A DNA stretch of 31,411 nt from the NCBI GenBank assembly GCA_963575745.1, contig CAUYUJ010018313.1, positions 176,828 through 208,238 of the forward strand. Direction: 5' to 3'. Below, piece after piece: positions 8,861 to 17,352 of the stretch. Position 1 is the stretch's first letter. Every line of letters starts with the position of its first letter. This stretch comes from Prorocentrum cordatum (lineage: Eukaryota > Sar > Dinophyceae > Prorocentrales > Prorocentraceae). Below the pieces are notes generated by a model. That model saw only the letters and a list, made by a program, of their open reading frames with translations, was not told where the DNA came from and made no database searches. The position numbers and the translations under genes are program-made.

Positions 8861-9783
8861 CAGAGGTGCACGGCGTTCAGATCAACGGTCAGATTGGTGC
8901 ACCCAAAGGACATCATGGATTTCAAGAGCAGAGAATGGGAGCGCGTATGGGCTCCCAATTTTTTATTGGTGAATGGCCCACACGCTGAGCTAAGCGATCT
9001 ACGAGACCTCTTTGCTGAGATACGCGACAGGGTACGCTGCGAAGCCTTGCCAGATCTCACCATGCTTGACATCAGGTGCGCGTTGGAACAGATCAAGTCC
9101 TCGCGATCTTCTACGGCTACCTGTTGAGGCCATTCAAGCAATGATCATGGTTTTACCAGTTTGCAAATCCACGCAGACTTGGCCCCATCAGGTTTTCCTC
9201 ACCATCGGCACTCGTTCTTCGCAAGACGGTAGCGGGAGATTGGGTCATCGGACTTCTCCCACACATGTCCAGGGTATGGTCTCAGGCACGTGAGCTATCT
9301 GTCAAGAAGTGGACCTCAGGCTGCGAGGCATACTGGGGCGGGGCCATCAAGGGCAACGCTGCAGTTCGGGAAGTATTTCTTAGATCTGTCGACGAGGAGC
9401 TCGCTGCCAGGCTTCAGATGCATCATGGCAAGGGCTTCGATACCAACAGCTTCTATGATTCCATCGGTTGGCTGCAGCTCGGCAGGGCAGCCATGCGGCT
9501 GGATTTTCCTGTTGAAGTTTTGGGCTTGCAGCTGCTGCGATGCATGTCGGCTCGTTGCTTGCGGCAGGGCGGCGCATGCTCGGAGCCCTCCGCACCGCTC
9601 CGCTCAGTGGTGCAGGGGCTCCGAGGAGGCACTCGGTTTGCCGAATGTGCCGCGTATCACATCATGCAGAGGCTCACCATTGCACATGTTCGGATGTCCC
9701 AGTGCCTGTGGCTAGATGATCTCAGCCAATCGGTCACAAGCTCTGTAGACAGGGCATGCGCAGGCAACTGGTCAGCTGTTTAG
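8861..9783 (+). pseudogene. Reverse transcriptase fingers/palm, catalytic Asp residues retained
   Basis: Copies element RNA into DNA. A pre-RT block SREWERVWAP (about 8925-8955, frame 2) is followed by LTMLDIRCALEQIKSS, where the frame breaks near 9105. LPVEAIQAMI continues in frame 0, and frame 1 opens from about 9235 with WVIGLLPHMSRVW. Within 9265-9783 the palm motifs are contiguous: motif A as FDTNSFYDSI (Asp codon 9439), motif B as SVVQGLRGGTRFAE, and motif C as WLDDLSQ (Asp codons 9715 and 9718). All three catalytic Asp are present. Motif C reads LDD rather than the usual F/Y-x-DD. The frame closes just after motif C at 9781. Confidence 0.75.
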
Positions 9784-10620
9784 TGAACACATGCCGCAGC
9801 ATGCAGGAAGCAGGTCTCGAGATTTCGCCCAGGAGTGTAGCGGTGTGCGCCGAGTTTCAGGGTGCTTGCGAGATCGTGAGGCGGGTGAAGGCCTTCGGAT
9901 TCTCTTTGAAAGCGGCACCACAGTCAGTATACCATGGGTGTGATCTTGGAGGAGGCTCAAGGCATGCACGTGCCAATCGGGTTTCGATACAGAAGAAACA
10001 CAGTCAGATGAGCGAGAAAGTTGTCAAACATGACAGATGCACTCGGCGATGTCGTGTCACCACGCGGCTCGAGGCCCAGGGAGCACCGGCGGCTGGCTGG
10101 CACCTGCGGTCACCAATTTCACGGAGTGCATGGGGGCGAACTGGTCCGGATTCGGCGACGACTCGGCAACGCCCTAGTCCCCGGGGTCTCTGGCAGGTGC
10201 CTTTTGGCGCCTGGTCGGGGCCCCGCCTATCGGCTGCCGCAAGAGTGCTTGGGGATCTGGCTCTCTCATGTTGGGCTCAGCAGCCCGCCATTCGGAAGGG
10301 CGTCGCCAGGGCCTGGGCCTCCCTCGTCCAGGAGCTGCAAGCCCTCCCCACAGCCCGACGCTCGCGGCACATCAGAGGACCCCAAGGTGCGGTCATCAGC
10401 TACCTCCTACAGGCTCGATGGCAACCGCTGGGGCCCGCATCTTGGAAGACACCAGTCGGGAGCGACGGTTTCGAACGTCATTGGACCTTTGACGCTGGCA
10501 ATCTTACTGGTGTCGAATCATTTGATTTCCCAGGCGAACTATGTCGCAGCTTCGGCGAGGCGCTAATGGTAGATCACTGGCAGAGAGCAGCTGAACACTT
10601 CGGAGGCGCTGGGCTGGGAG
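9765..10620 (+). pseudogene. RT thumb/connection region
   Basis: Frame 0 picks up after motif C with AGLEISPRSVAV, the expected segment downstream of the RT active site, then a Gly-rich DLGGG block. Later blocks are AQQPAIRKGVARAWASL and HWQRAAEHFGGAGLGAG. The interval 9990-10200 reads poorly and may hide a compensating pair of indels. The assignment rests on order and on remembered family wording, not on a computed alignment. Confidence 0.55.
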
Positions 10621-10627
10621 CAGGTGC

Positions 10628-10831
10628 GTGCAATCGGTCCCATCGACATCTACTCAGTTCCAAGAGGTGCCGGGGGGGCAGAAGCTGACAGGCCTCGTGC
10701 TGGCGATAGCCGTTGGTGGCACCTGGCCCAGAGCTCGACGGCAGGAACGTGCCAAGCAGAAGCCGAATATCACCTGCCCACGCTGCCGTCGAGCCGATGA
10801 GACAGCATTCCATCGGATTTGTGAGTGCTAG
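10628..10831 (+). pseudogene. Zinc-knuckle module after RT, closed by TAG
   Basis: Frame 2 reads LAIAVGGTWPRARR and then a Cys/His module CPRC-x8-H-x4-C (first Cys codon 10775), ending ICEC. In many non-LTR elements a knuckle of this type follows the RT and helps bind template or target. A TAG at 10829-10831 ends the frame, yet RNase H resumes downstream in the same frame, so this looks like a simple nonsense mutation. Confidence 0.6.
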
Positions 10832-11690
10832 GGCAGGAGCGAACATCACATCTACGAACTTCCCCAACAACTGGTGGGACAGGCCTACGCGAGCGGGGAA
10901 GCAGCAGCTTGCTTCTGGACACGTGGGCTGACCCCCAGTACCTGGGTGCAGATCCCAGCCCCGCAGCAGTCCGAGGATTGGCACGTGTCCACGGGCAACT
11001 ACCTCGAAGGCTGCGCAGGGCATGGGGCATCGGATCGGCCTCTGTACATCTTCGGCGACGCCAGTGGAGGAGCTGACAGCGCCGACCCCCACTTGCGCAG
11101 GGTCAGAGTCGGCCTCGCGTGCTTTCAGGACCTGACGGATGACATGCAGCTTGAGCTGGGCATCTGGGGGGGATTACCTGGCGGCCGCCAAGCGGTGGCC
11201 AGAGGCGAGCTGCTAGAATTGCTACTGGCGCTGCGGTCATGTACAGGCCATTGCGTTTATGTCACTGACAATGAATCGGTTATCCTGGGCTGGTACAGCC
11301 ACCGACACCAGCGCCCCGCGGGGCCAGACGGCGACCTCTGGTGGGGCAATGGGCTGCGTTTGGCAGCTCACCCCAATCAGGTCTGTACGGTGGTCTTTGT
11401 GCATTCTCACCAGGAGGCCGACGGCATAATTTCTGGCCGGGCTCCAAGGCTTTTGGTCTTGGGGAACACCATGGCCGATGCATTTGCGGCCGTGGGTGCC
11501 GATCTCGCCCGCGTGCCCGAGTCCCGCAGATTTCACTTAAAACTGATCGAGCACAAGGCTTTTCTTGTCCGCATGAGGGCTCTCCAGAGCATCCGTGAGG
11601 CCCTTCAGTGTGAAGCTGAGCTCGACAGAGGAGTTTTCAAGTGCAAGCGTGCGAAAGAGCTGGTGAGGCCTCTTGCGCCGTCCATCTGCA
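10832..11690 (+). pseudogene. RNase H domain with complete catalytic set
   Basis: RNase H removes RNA from the RNA:DNA hybrid during element copying. In frame 2 the blocks are YIFGDASGG (first Asp codon 11057), RGELLELLLAL (Glu), VYVTDNESVILGW (Asp), VHSHQEAD (His region) and LGNTMADAFA (last Asp), matching the D-E-D-D plan with normal spacing over about 150 residues. The domain is uninterrupted. The frame stays open beyond it through the TCC array to 13669, but only because that array lacks stops; the long conceptual protein is an artefact. Confidence 0.75.
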
Positions 11691-12120
11691 GTATGTTCGC
11701 CTCATCTCACGTCTTGTGCGAGCAGAACAGTAGAGCATGCGAGCGGTGTAAGGGGTCGACCACACACGCCAAACGTAAGGGCTGGCTCGATTCTCCTTGT
11801 TTTGATCTCGTTAGTCTCGACGGGACCCTGTTTGAACCCCCTCCAGGACGGCGGGTGCAGATTGCAGGGGGTTTTCCGCATTCAAGCAGCAACATTCGGT
11901 ATCACTCGGGGTCGGGGTGTGGTTTTGCACCATGTGTGGGTGTTTTGCCTCCCAGCAGCTCAAAGAGCTTGCTCGAGAGTGTGCCGAGAGGGTTGGAGGT
12001 ACCCGCGGGGATTACCAAACCAGGATCTCCAAGGGTCTTTGGCCCAAAGCCTCCAACAAGGCAGAGAGGGTCAAGAAGGAGAACCCCATGGTTAAAATTC
12101 CATTCAACCGACCTAGATAG
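11691..12120 (+). pseudogene. C-terminal Cys module of retroelement
   Basis: Frame 2 reads LCEQNSRACERCKG then WLDSPC (to about 11800). After a shift, frame 1 reads VWFCTMCGCFASQQLKELA and later ISKGLWPKASN, ending at TAG 12118-12120. The pattern of a CxxC pair with CG, then a Lys/Gly-rich end, recurs at the tail of this retroelement lineage as I remember it and may form a zinc-stabilised module. Function is unknown. Confidence 0.5.
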
Positions 12121-12140
12121 TCGCCATATCCAGAACTCCA

Positions 12141-13455
12141 GAACTCCTCCTCCTCCTGCTCCTCCTCCTCCTCCTCGTCGTCCTCCTCCTCCTCCTCCTC
12201 CCCTCCCCCCTCCCCCTCCTGCTCCCCCCTCCTCCTCCTCCTCCTCCTCCTCCTATTCCTCCTCCTCCTCTCCACCCCCTCCCCCTCCTACCTCCTCCTC
12301 CTTCCTCCTCCTCCTTACTCCTCCCTCCTCCTCCTCCTACTCACCCCCCCCACCCTTCCCCCTTCCCCCAATTCGCCTCTTCGCCTCCGTCGCCCTCCCC
12401 CTTCCCCCCCTCCTCCTCCTTCCCCTCCCTCTCACCCTTCTTCTTTCCTTCCTTCCTACCTTCCTTCCTTCTTCCCTCCTTCCTTCCTCCTCCTCCTCCT
12501 CCTCCCTCCTACCTCCTCCTCCTCCTCCTCCTCCCGCCTCCTCCACCCCGCTCCTCCCATCCTCCTCCTCCTGGTCCCTCCTCCCACTCCTCTTCTTCCT
12601 TCTCTCCTTTTCGTCCTTCCTCCTCCCCTCCTCCTTCCCCCTCCTCATTCACCTCCTCCCCATCTTCCTCTTGTTTCCTACTTCCTCTCCTCGCCTCCTC
12701 CTCCTCCTCCTCCTCCTCTCCTCCCTTTGTCCTCTTCCCTGTCCTCCCCCTCCACTCCTCCTTTCCTCCTCTACTCCTCTTCTTCCCTCCCCTCCTCCCC
12801 TCCTCGCCTCCTCCTCCTCCTACCTCCTCCTTCCCCCCTCCTCCTCCTCCTCCGCCTCCTCGCCTCTCCTCCTCCTCCTCCTCCCTCCTCTCCTCCTCCA
12901 TCCTATCCACCTCTCCCCTTCCTCCCCCTCCCCTCCCATCCTCCTCCTCCACCTCTCCTCCTCCTTGTCCTCCTCCTTTTCTCCTCCTCCTCCTCCTCCT
13001 CCTCCTCTTCCTCCTATACTCCACCTCCCTCCTCCTTCCTCCTTCTCCCTCCCTTCTCCTCCTCCTCCCCCTCCCCCCCTTTTCCTCCCCCTCCCCTTCC
13101 CGCTCCTATCATCACCCTCCCTTCTCCTCCCCCTCTCCCTCCCTCCCTCCTTTTTCCTCCGCCTTTTCCTCTCCTTCCTCCTCCTCCTCCTCTTCCTCCT
13201 CCTCTCCTCCTCCCCTCCTCCCCCATCTTCTCCTCCTCCTCCTCCTCCTCCTTCTCGTCCCCCTCCTCCGCCTCCTCCTACTCCTCCTCCTCCTCTTCGT
13301 CCTTCATCTCGTCCAATGCTGGCACTTTCTTGTCTTCCTCCCCCATCTTCTCCTCCTCCTCCTCCTCCTCCTTCTCGTCCCCCTCCTCCGCCTCCTCCTA
13401 CTCCTCCTCCTCCTCTTCGTCCTTCATCTCGTCCAATGCTGGCACTTTCTTGTCT
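12141..13455. repeat. 1.3-kb polypyrimidine (TCC)n tract
   Basis: Almost uninterrupted C/T on the + strand, mainly TCC with CCCC and TTCC variants. It starts about 20-25 bp after the retroelement stop. It is the longest homopyrimidine block in the window and produces spurious Pro/Ser/Leu (+) and Glu/Arg/Gly (-) open frames on both strands. Confidence 0.9.
13216..13455. repeat. Perfect 120-bp tandem duplication
   Basis: 13216-13335 and 13336-13455 are identical at every base by direct comparison. Each contains a TCC-rich part and a unique part (TCCAATGCTGGCACTTTCTT). Perfect identity inside an otherwise degenerate tract means the duplication is recent or is an assembly artefact. Confidence 0.9.
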
Positions 13456-13775
13456 GGCTTTCACGTGCCTCCGACGAACCGATTTTCCTCATCGCGGGTT
13501 CCAGAGTTTTCGAAGTTCTCGGGCTCCCTCGGCCATCCACGGGCCTCGGGGCCGTGAAGAAGCGGTTCGACATGAAAAGGTGGCCTTGGGGGAAGGCCCC
13601 GGGGGTCAGGACCCGATTCCCTCGGGACCCGTCTCCTTCATGCTGGCCGTCGCCGATGCGACAAGATGACCCACGACTTGACGATGACCAAGATGGACGA
13701 TGTCCAAGATCGACACCGGCGTCTCCGCGCTCAGCTCAGCGGCGAGCAGCGTGGGGAAGTGAGAAGGAGAAGGCT

Positions 13776-14342
13776 TTCTCAGATGGTGGCGGGGCTTCTC
13801 AGATGCCGTCGCGCCTTTGAAAAGTTTGCTGAGTCTTCCGGGTAAGCTTAGAAAACTTTTCAGAAGTCCGGGGGACTTCCGAGCCCTCTGGGAAGGCCAG
13901 CCCCTTCTCACTTTCTTCCCAGGCGCGCCGCCGAAAGATGAACGATGTCCAAGATCGACACCGACGTCTCCACGCTCGGTGCTCGGCACGGTTATGGTTC
14001 TCTTTTATTCCTAACCTTGGTCTTTCCAAGTCTCAACAGTGCCTGGGGACGGGACGCCCCCGCCTCGGCGGAGGCGACGATAGGGGCGAACAGACCAGGG
14101 GCGGGCATGAAACGCATTCGCCTGGAGCCGTCGCCGAAGCCAGGGACCATCGGCCCTCCAGGATGCGGCAGGTCCATGTTTCGGCGGCGCGCCCGGGAGG
14201 AAAGTGTGAAGGGGCGGCCCTTTTCAGAGGGCTCGGAAGTCCCCCTGGCCTTCTGACAAGTTTTCTAAGCCTTTTCCGAAGACTCAGCATACTTCTCAGA
14301 AAGGCAGGAATGCCTCTAAGAAGCCCCGCCGCCTTCTGAGAA
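13776..14342. repeat. Large inverted repeat (about 165-bp arms)
   Basis: 13776-13939 pairs with the reverse complement of 14177-14342 with scattered mismatches; the best-conserved parts are GGGGACTTCCGAGCCCTCTG-like and GGCGCGCCGCCGAAA. The 237-bp spacer holds a diverged second copy of the GATGTCCAAGATCGACACC sequence that also lies at about 13699. An outer pair (about 13750-13780 and 14496-14530, GGGGAAGTGAGAAGGAGA and complement) encloses the structure. Confidence 0.7.
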
Positions 14343-14349
14343 TTACCGA

Positions 14350-14487
14350 GCGCGTTTCACTACTCGCAAAGAGCCTACTCGCAAACGTTCGAAAAACGCA
14401 TATCTGCATCGATGCAATGTATCATGAATCTCCCATGGCGGATCCAGGCCATTTGCGAGTAGTTACTTTGCGAGTAGTGGAACGCGC
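14350..14487. mobile_element. 138-bp foldback with 36-bp inverted ends
   Basis: Ends 14350-14385 and 14452-14487 are inverted copies (about 31 of 36 positions), each holding two direct ACTCGCAAA-type motifs. The loop contains the perfect palindrome TGCATCGATGCA. No coding capacity. It sits immediately beside the larger inverted repeat. Confidence 0.6.
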
Positions 14488-14604
14488 TTGTCTAGAGAAG
14501 GCCCTCTCCTTCTCACTTCCCCCCCTCGCACGCCGCCGACAAGGAACATTGGCGCACCTGGATGCGGCAGGTCCATGCCGTGTTGGCGCGGTGGCGTCCC
14601 CGGC

Positions 14605-14645
14605 GCGGGCGTTCAAGGTTCAACGCCGCCAGCGGCCCAGAATCG
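14605..14645. repeat. Dispersed short repeat J, copy 1
   Basis: GCGGGCGTTCAAGGTTCAACG and GGCCCAGAATCG recur with changes at 19121-19165 and 24191-24240. Confidence 0.55.
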
Positions 14646-14659
14646 CTCGTTACCGAGCG

Positions 14660-14869
14660 GTCTGCATTGTTCGGGCCGAGCGAAAGGGGAGGGAAAGGGG
14701 GGGTTACGAAATCTGCTACATGCAGCTGGTTTCGGCCCCGCCGCCGGGCCCATTCTTCGATACATGGGCGCCTCCCGGCGCCAGGAGGCGCCGGAAAAAT
14801 CAGCTACGTGAGCTGATTCTCAACCCCCCTTTGCTATCCCCCCCTTTCGCCCGGCCCGAATTGTCGGAC
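14660..14869. mobile_element. 210-bp foldback with about 70-bp inverted ends
   Basis: The left arm reads from GTCTGCATTGTTCGGGCC; the right arm is the complement of GTCCGACAATTCGGGCC. Both continue through GCGAAAGGGG and an AATCAGCT-type inner palindrome. The loop is GC-rich. No target duplication was found. Confidence 0.6.
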
Positions 14870-14891
14870 AGCCGCCGATCGTCAATCAACA

Positions 14892-15046
14892 GAGGAAAAC
14901 AACACCCGACCCCGACAATTGGCGTTTACTGAGCTGCCCTGGGCGTTTACTAGGCAGCCCTGCCCTGTACGATTCCTTCCTTGGGTGCGTTTACTGCATG
15001 GCTTCGCTTGTCGGGGTGCTTATTGTGGGGGTGGCTTTTCTGCCCT
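14892..15046 (+). repeat. Dispersed repeat G, copy 1
   Basis: Blocks CCGACCCCGACAATTGGCG, GCCCTGCCCTGTACGATTCC, TTCCTTGGGTGCG and GGGGGTGGCTTTTCTG recur at 30345-30502 (reverse) and 30842-31024 (forward). Confidence 0.7.
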
Positions 15047-15280
15047 CTAGTCAAGATTGAACGAGCCAGGCGGCGGTACCAAAAATCAACGCAGACGTCG
15101 GCCCGACAAGAACCCGCCGTGCATTTAGGGTGCACTTCTTGGGAAGTCAAATTCAGCATCGGCGCTGGTACGTCCACAGTCGAAAGCTGGACCAATCTGG
15201 CATGAACCAGGGTAATTCTGCCTAGTCCCGCTTAGTCTGGCTTAATCCTGGTGCCTGGGGCTTAGTCTGGGCTCATCCGG

Positions 15281-15281
<1 letters not shown>

Positions 15282-15314
<33 letters not shown>
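15282..15314. repeat. (TA)n then (GA)n microsatellite
   Basis: TATA-type dinucleotides of about 24 bp followed by GAGAGAGAG. It should not be read as a TATA promoter without a gene beside it. Confidence 0.9.
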
Positions 15315-15315
<1 letters not shown>

Positions 15316-15564
15316 CGTTTTGCAGCCCCGGGCGAGATCGGGCGTCACTCGGGGGGAGATGGGGGGCACGGCCGCGTCCTCCCCTGACGTCTTCATGCTT
15401 TCAGAGTGGACTCCCGGGCGGGTCGCTTCCCTGGGACCAGCTCCTCACCCCGCGTCGTTTCCTGATGGCCCTTGAGCCCGGTATTGGCCACCCAGAGGCT
15501 CAAAATGGCCCAAGACCCGCTGCCGAAGACCCGCTGCTGTGAGGTCCGGCCCAACCCAGTAGTG

Positions 15565-15740
15565 TTAAGTCGGGCGTGTCCCTCTACAGGGGGAAAATTG
15601 AAAAATAGTAAACGATAGTGTGGGGACGATTTTTTGAGCTTTCTTTGACCATTTTTGAATATTTCTTGATGTTTGAACATTTTTGGAGTATCACATGTTG
15701 TTTCGTCGAAAATTTCTGCAGGGGGACATGCCCGACTTGG
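15565..15740. mobile_element. Foldback MITE with 8-bp target duplication, copy 2
   Basis: A 176-bp relative of the element at 3851-4025. Ends TTAAGTCGGGCGTGTCCC and the complement of AAGTCGGGCATGTCCCC; inner blocks TTTCGTCGAAAAT and GGGGACGATTTTTT match copy 1 when that is reversed. Flanks are CAGTAGTG (15557-15564) and GAGTAGTG (15741-15748), identical at seven of eight positions, which supports an 8-bp target duplication. No coding capacity. Confidence 0.8.
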
Positions 15741-15764
15741 GAGTAGTGCCGCCCCTGGGGCCAT

Positions 15765-15807
15765 CCGCCCCCGCCGTCGCCTCCGACCGCCCCCGCCGTC
15801 GCCTCCG
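15765..15807. repeat. 22-bp GC-rich tandem duplication
   Basis: CCGCCCCCGCCGTCGCCTCC occurs at 15765 and again at 15787, exactly 22 bp apart. Confidence 0.8.
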
Positions 15808-15910
15808 GCTGCCCCTTGCCGAGTTCTGGGGCCGTGGGCACTGCTCCGGGGCCCAGGAGGGGCCCAGCAAGTGTCGTCGCCCCAGGTTTGTGCCATGTCT
15901 TCTTCCTACA

Positions 15911-15951
15911 GGGAGGAGGGGGAGGAGGAGGAGGAGGAGGAGGAGGAGGGA
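15911..15951. repeat. Short (GGA)n array
   Basis: GGA triplets on the + strand, directly followed by the AT-rich triplet array. Confidence 0.9.
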
Positions 15952-16220
15952 TCATAATAATAGTAATAGTAATAGTATTAATATTAATAATGATAATGAT
16001 AATAATAGTAATAGTACTAATAATTATAAGAATAATAATAATATTTTTAATATTGATACTAATAATAATAATATTACTAATAATAATAGTAATACTAATA
16101 ATACTAACAATAATATTAATAATAATAATCATAATAATACTAGTAAAGCTACTAATGCTAATAAGAACAATACCATTAAGATGAAGAGTAATAGTACCAA
16201 TCATATTAATAAGGAGAAAA
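15952..16220. repeat. Degenerate (AAT)n triplet array
   Basis: About 270 bp of ATA/GTA/CTA/TTA triplets that keep three-base phase. It lies between two short GGA arrays and gives artefactual Asn-rich or Ile-rich frames. Confidence 0.85.
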
Positions 16221-16935
16221 TGAAGAAGAGGAGGAGGAGGAGGAGGAGGACCAGCGTGAACCCAAGAGTCACCAACGATGTTGGAATAAACCCTCCCCCA
16301 AGCTCCCTCCTCATAGGCCCATACAACGGTTCATTTCCACAGAGGGACCTTCTGCGTTGGAAGACAACCGTTGGAAGACCCTGAAGCATGTCAAAATCTT
16401 GTTCTTGGGATTCCAGCGCCACAGATCAACTGCACTTTTGCGTCTTAACGATCCTGAATCGTGCCACAACGCCATCCTGGGACTTCAACACCGCGAATCA
16501 TTGTAACTGCTGCACCCTCATAATCGTGAGCCCTTGCCAAACATACTTTCTGGTACGTCGATCATGGGAATCCGTGACGCTCTTGTGATTTGTTGACACG
16601 AAAATGCGCGTTGCTAAGGCGAGAGCCATATTTTGAAAAGGAGCCGCCCTCAATCCGTGACGCTCTTGCAATTTGTTGGAAGGAATGTTCGCGGCGCTAA
16701 GGTGAGAGCTATATTTTGAAAACCACCCGCCCTCAATCCGTGAAGCTCTTGCAAATTTGTTGAAACGAATGTGCGCGGCGCTCAGGCGGGAGCCATATTT
16801 TGAAAGCCAGCCGCCCTCCGTCGGTGAAGCTGTTGCCGACTTGTAAGCTTCAGGGTTTTCAATGGTAAGGAGGTCACCGGCGAAACGCCTGGCCCGCCCT
16901 GACAACTGGCCTCGGGGTGCGACAGGGAGAAATTA
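16221..16935 (-). mobile_element. Composite repeat with 83-bp monomers, copy 1
   Basis: Read on the minus strand this runs: CTCCCTG start, GGCGTTTCGCCGG block, four tandem monomers, a unique tail with ATGATTCG and GGCACGATTCAGGAT, GTCTTCCAACG, and TTCACGCTGGTCC running straight into TCC triplets (16252 to 16221). Monomers on the + strand are 16572-16654 and 16655-16737 (83 bp each), 16738-16821 (84 bp) and a weaker 16822-16905. The same order occurs at 21925-22905 on the + strand. No coding capacity was recognised. Confidence 0.75.
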
Positions 16936-16950
16936 TGCATTAGGAAAGGT

Positions 16951-17072
16951 AGTGGAGGAGGAAGAGGAGGAGGGGGAGAAGGAGGAGGAGGAGGAGGATG
17001 AGGAGGAGGAGGAGGGGGAGGAGGAGCAGGAGGAGGAGGAGGAGGAGAAGGAGGAGGAGGAGGAGGAGGAGC
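16951..17072. repeat. (GGA)n purine tract
   Basis: GGA/GAA/GGG triplets on the + strand, starting about 15 bp after the outer end of the composite repeat. Confidence 0.85.
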
Positions 17073-17176
17073 TTCCCGAGGTCTCTGCGAGGCTTTCCTC
17101 CTCTTCTTCCTTTTGCGTGAGTATTGCCGCTCCAGGGGCCACCCTCCCCCGTCGTCGCTCCTGGCCGCCCCCGCCC

Positions 17177-17219
17177 GCGCCCAGTCCCTTTGCGGAGCGG
17201 GCTGCGTCGTCGTCCTCCG

Positions 17220-17272
<53 letters not shown>

Positions 17273-17273
17273 T

Positions 17274-17307
<34 letters not shown>

Positions 17308-17351
17308 CCGCCCCGCGACGCCGCGCCCAGTCCTCTTGCGGAGCGGGCTGC
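17177..17351. repeat. Duplicated 29-bp block flanking a (GTC)n array
   Basis: GCGCCCAGTCC..TTGCGGAGCG occurs at 17177-17205 and 17323-17351. Between them lies a (GTC)n array with its purest part at about 17236-17307. The flanking duplication suggests the array and its edges were duplicated together. Confidence 0.75.
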
Positions 17352-17352
17352 T

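Larger units (their letters stand above)
5627..12120 (+). mobile_element. Decayed LINE-like retroelement: ORF1-like, EEP, RT, zinc knuckle, RNase H
   Basis: About 6.5 kb on the + strand carrying a non-LTR retrotransposon order: Cys-rich and coiled-coil protein, EEP endonuclease, reverse transcriptase, zinc knuckle, RNase H and a terminal Cys module. Non-LTR elements nick target DNA with the endonuclease and prime cDNA synthesis there. The frame moves at roughly 6085, 6600, 7415, 8230-8700, 9105, 9200, 9765, 10620 and 11850, with TGA at 6830 and TAG at 10829. RT and RNase H catalytic residues survive, while the endonuclease has lost several. There are no LTRs. The stop near 12118 is followed within about 25 bp by a 1.3-kb TCC array. 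Introns could explain some frame changes, but several breaks fall inside conserved blocks without obvious splice sites, so I call it a pseudogene. Confidence 0.85.

Noticed and set aside
10874-13669. A 931-codon + strand open frame
   Set aside because: Its first 270 or so codons are the RNase H part of the retroelement; the rest follows a frame change and then a TCC array without stops. It is not a single gene.
15282-15306. TATA promoter
   Set aside because: It is a plain (TA)n microsatellite with no gene beside it.
15485-15510. Relict dinoflagellate spliced leader (GGCTCAAAATGGCCC)
   Set aside because: The order of the bases does not match the known leader end TTTTGGCTCAAG on either strand; no other candidate was found in the window.
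16572-16905. CRISPR-like array
   Set aside because: The 83-bp units are contiguous, diverged and have no spacers; the surroundings are eukaryotic repeat DNA.
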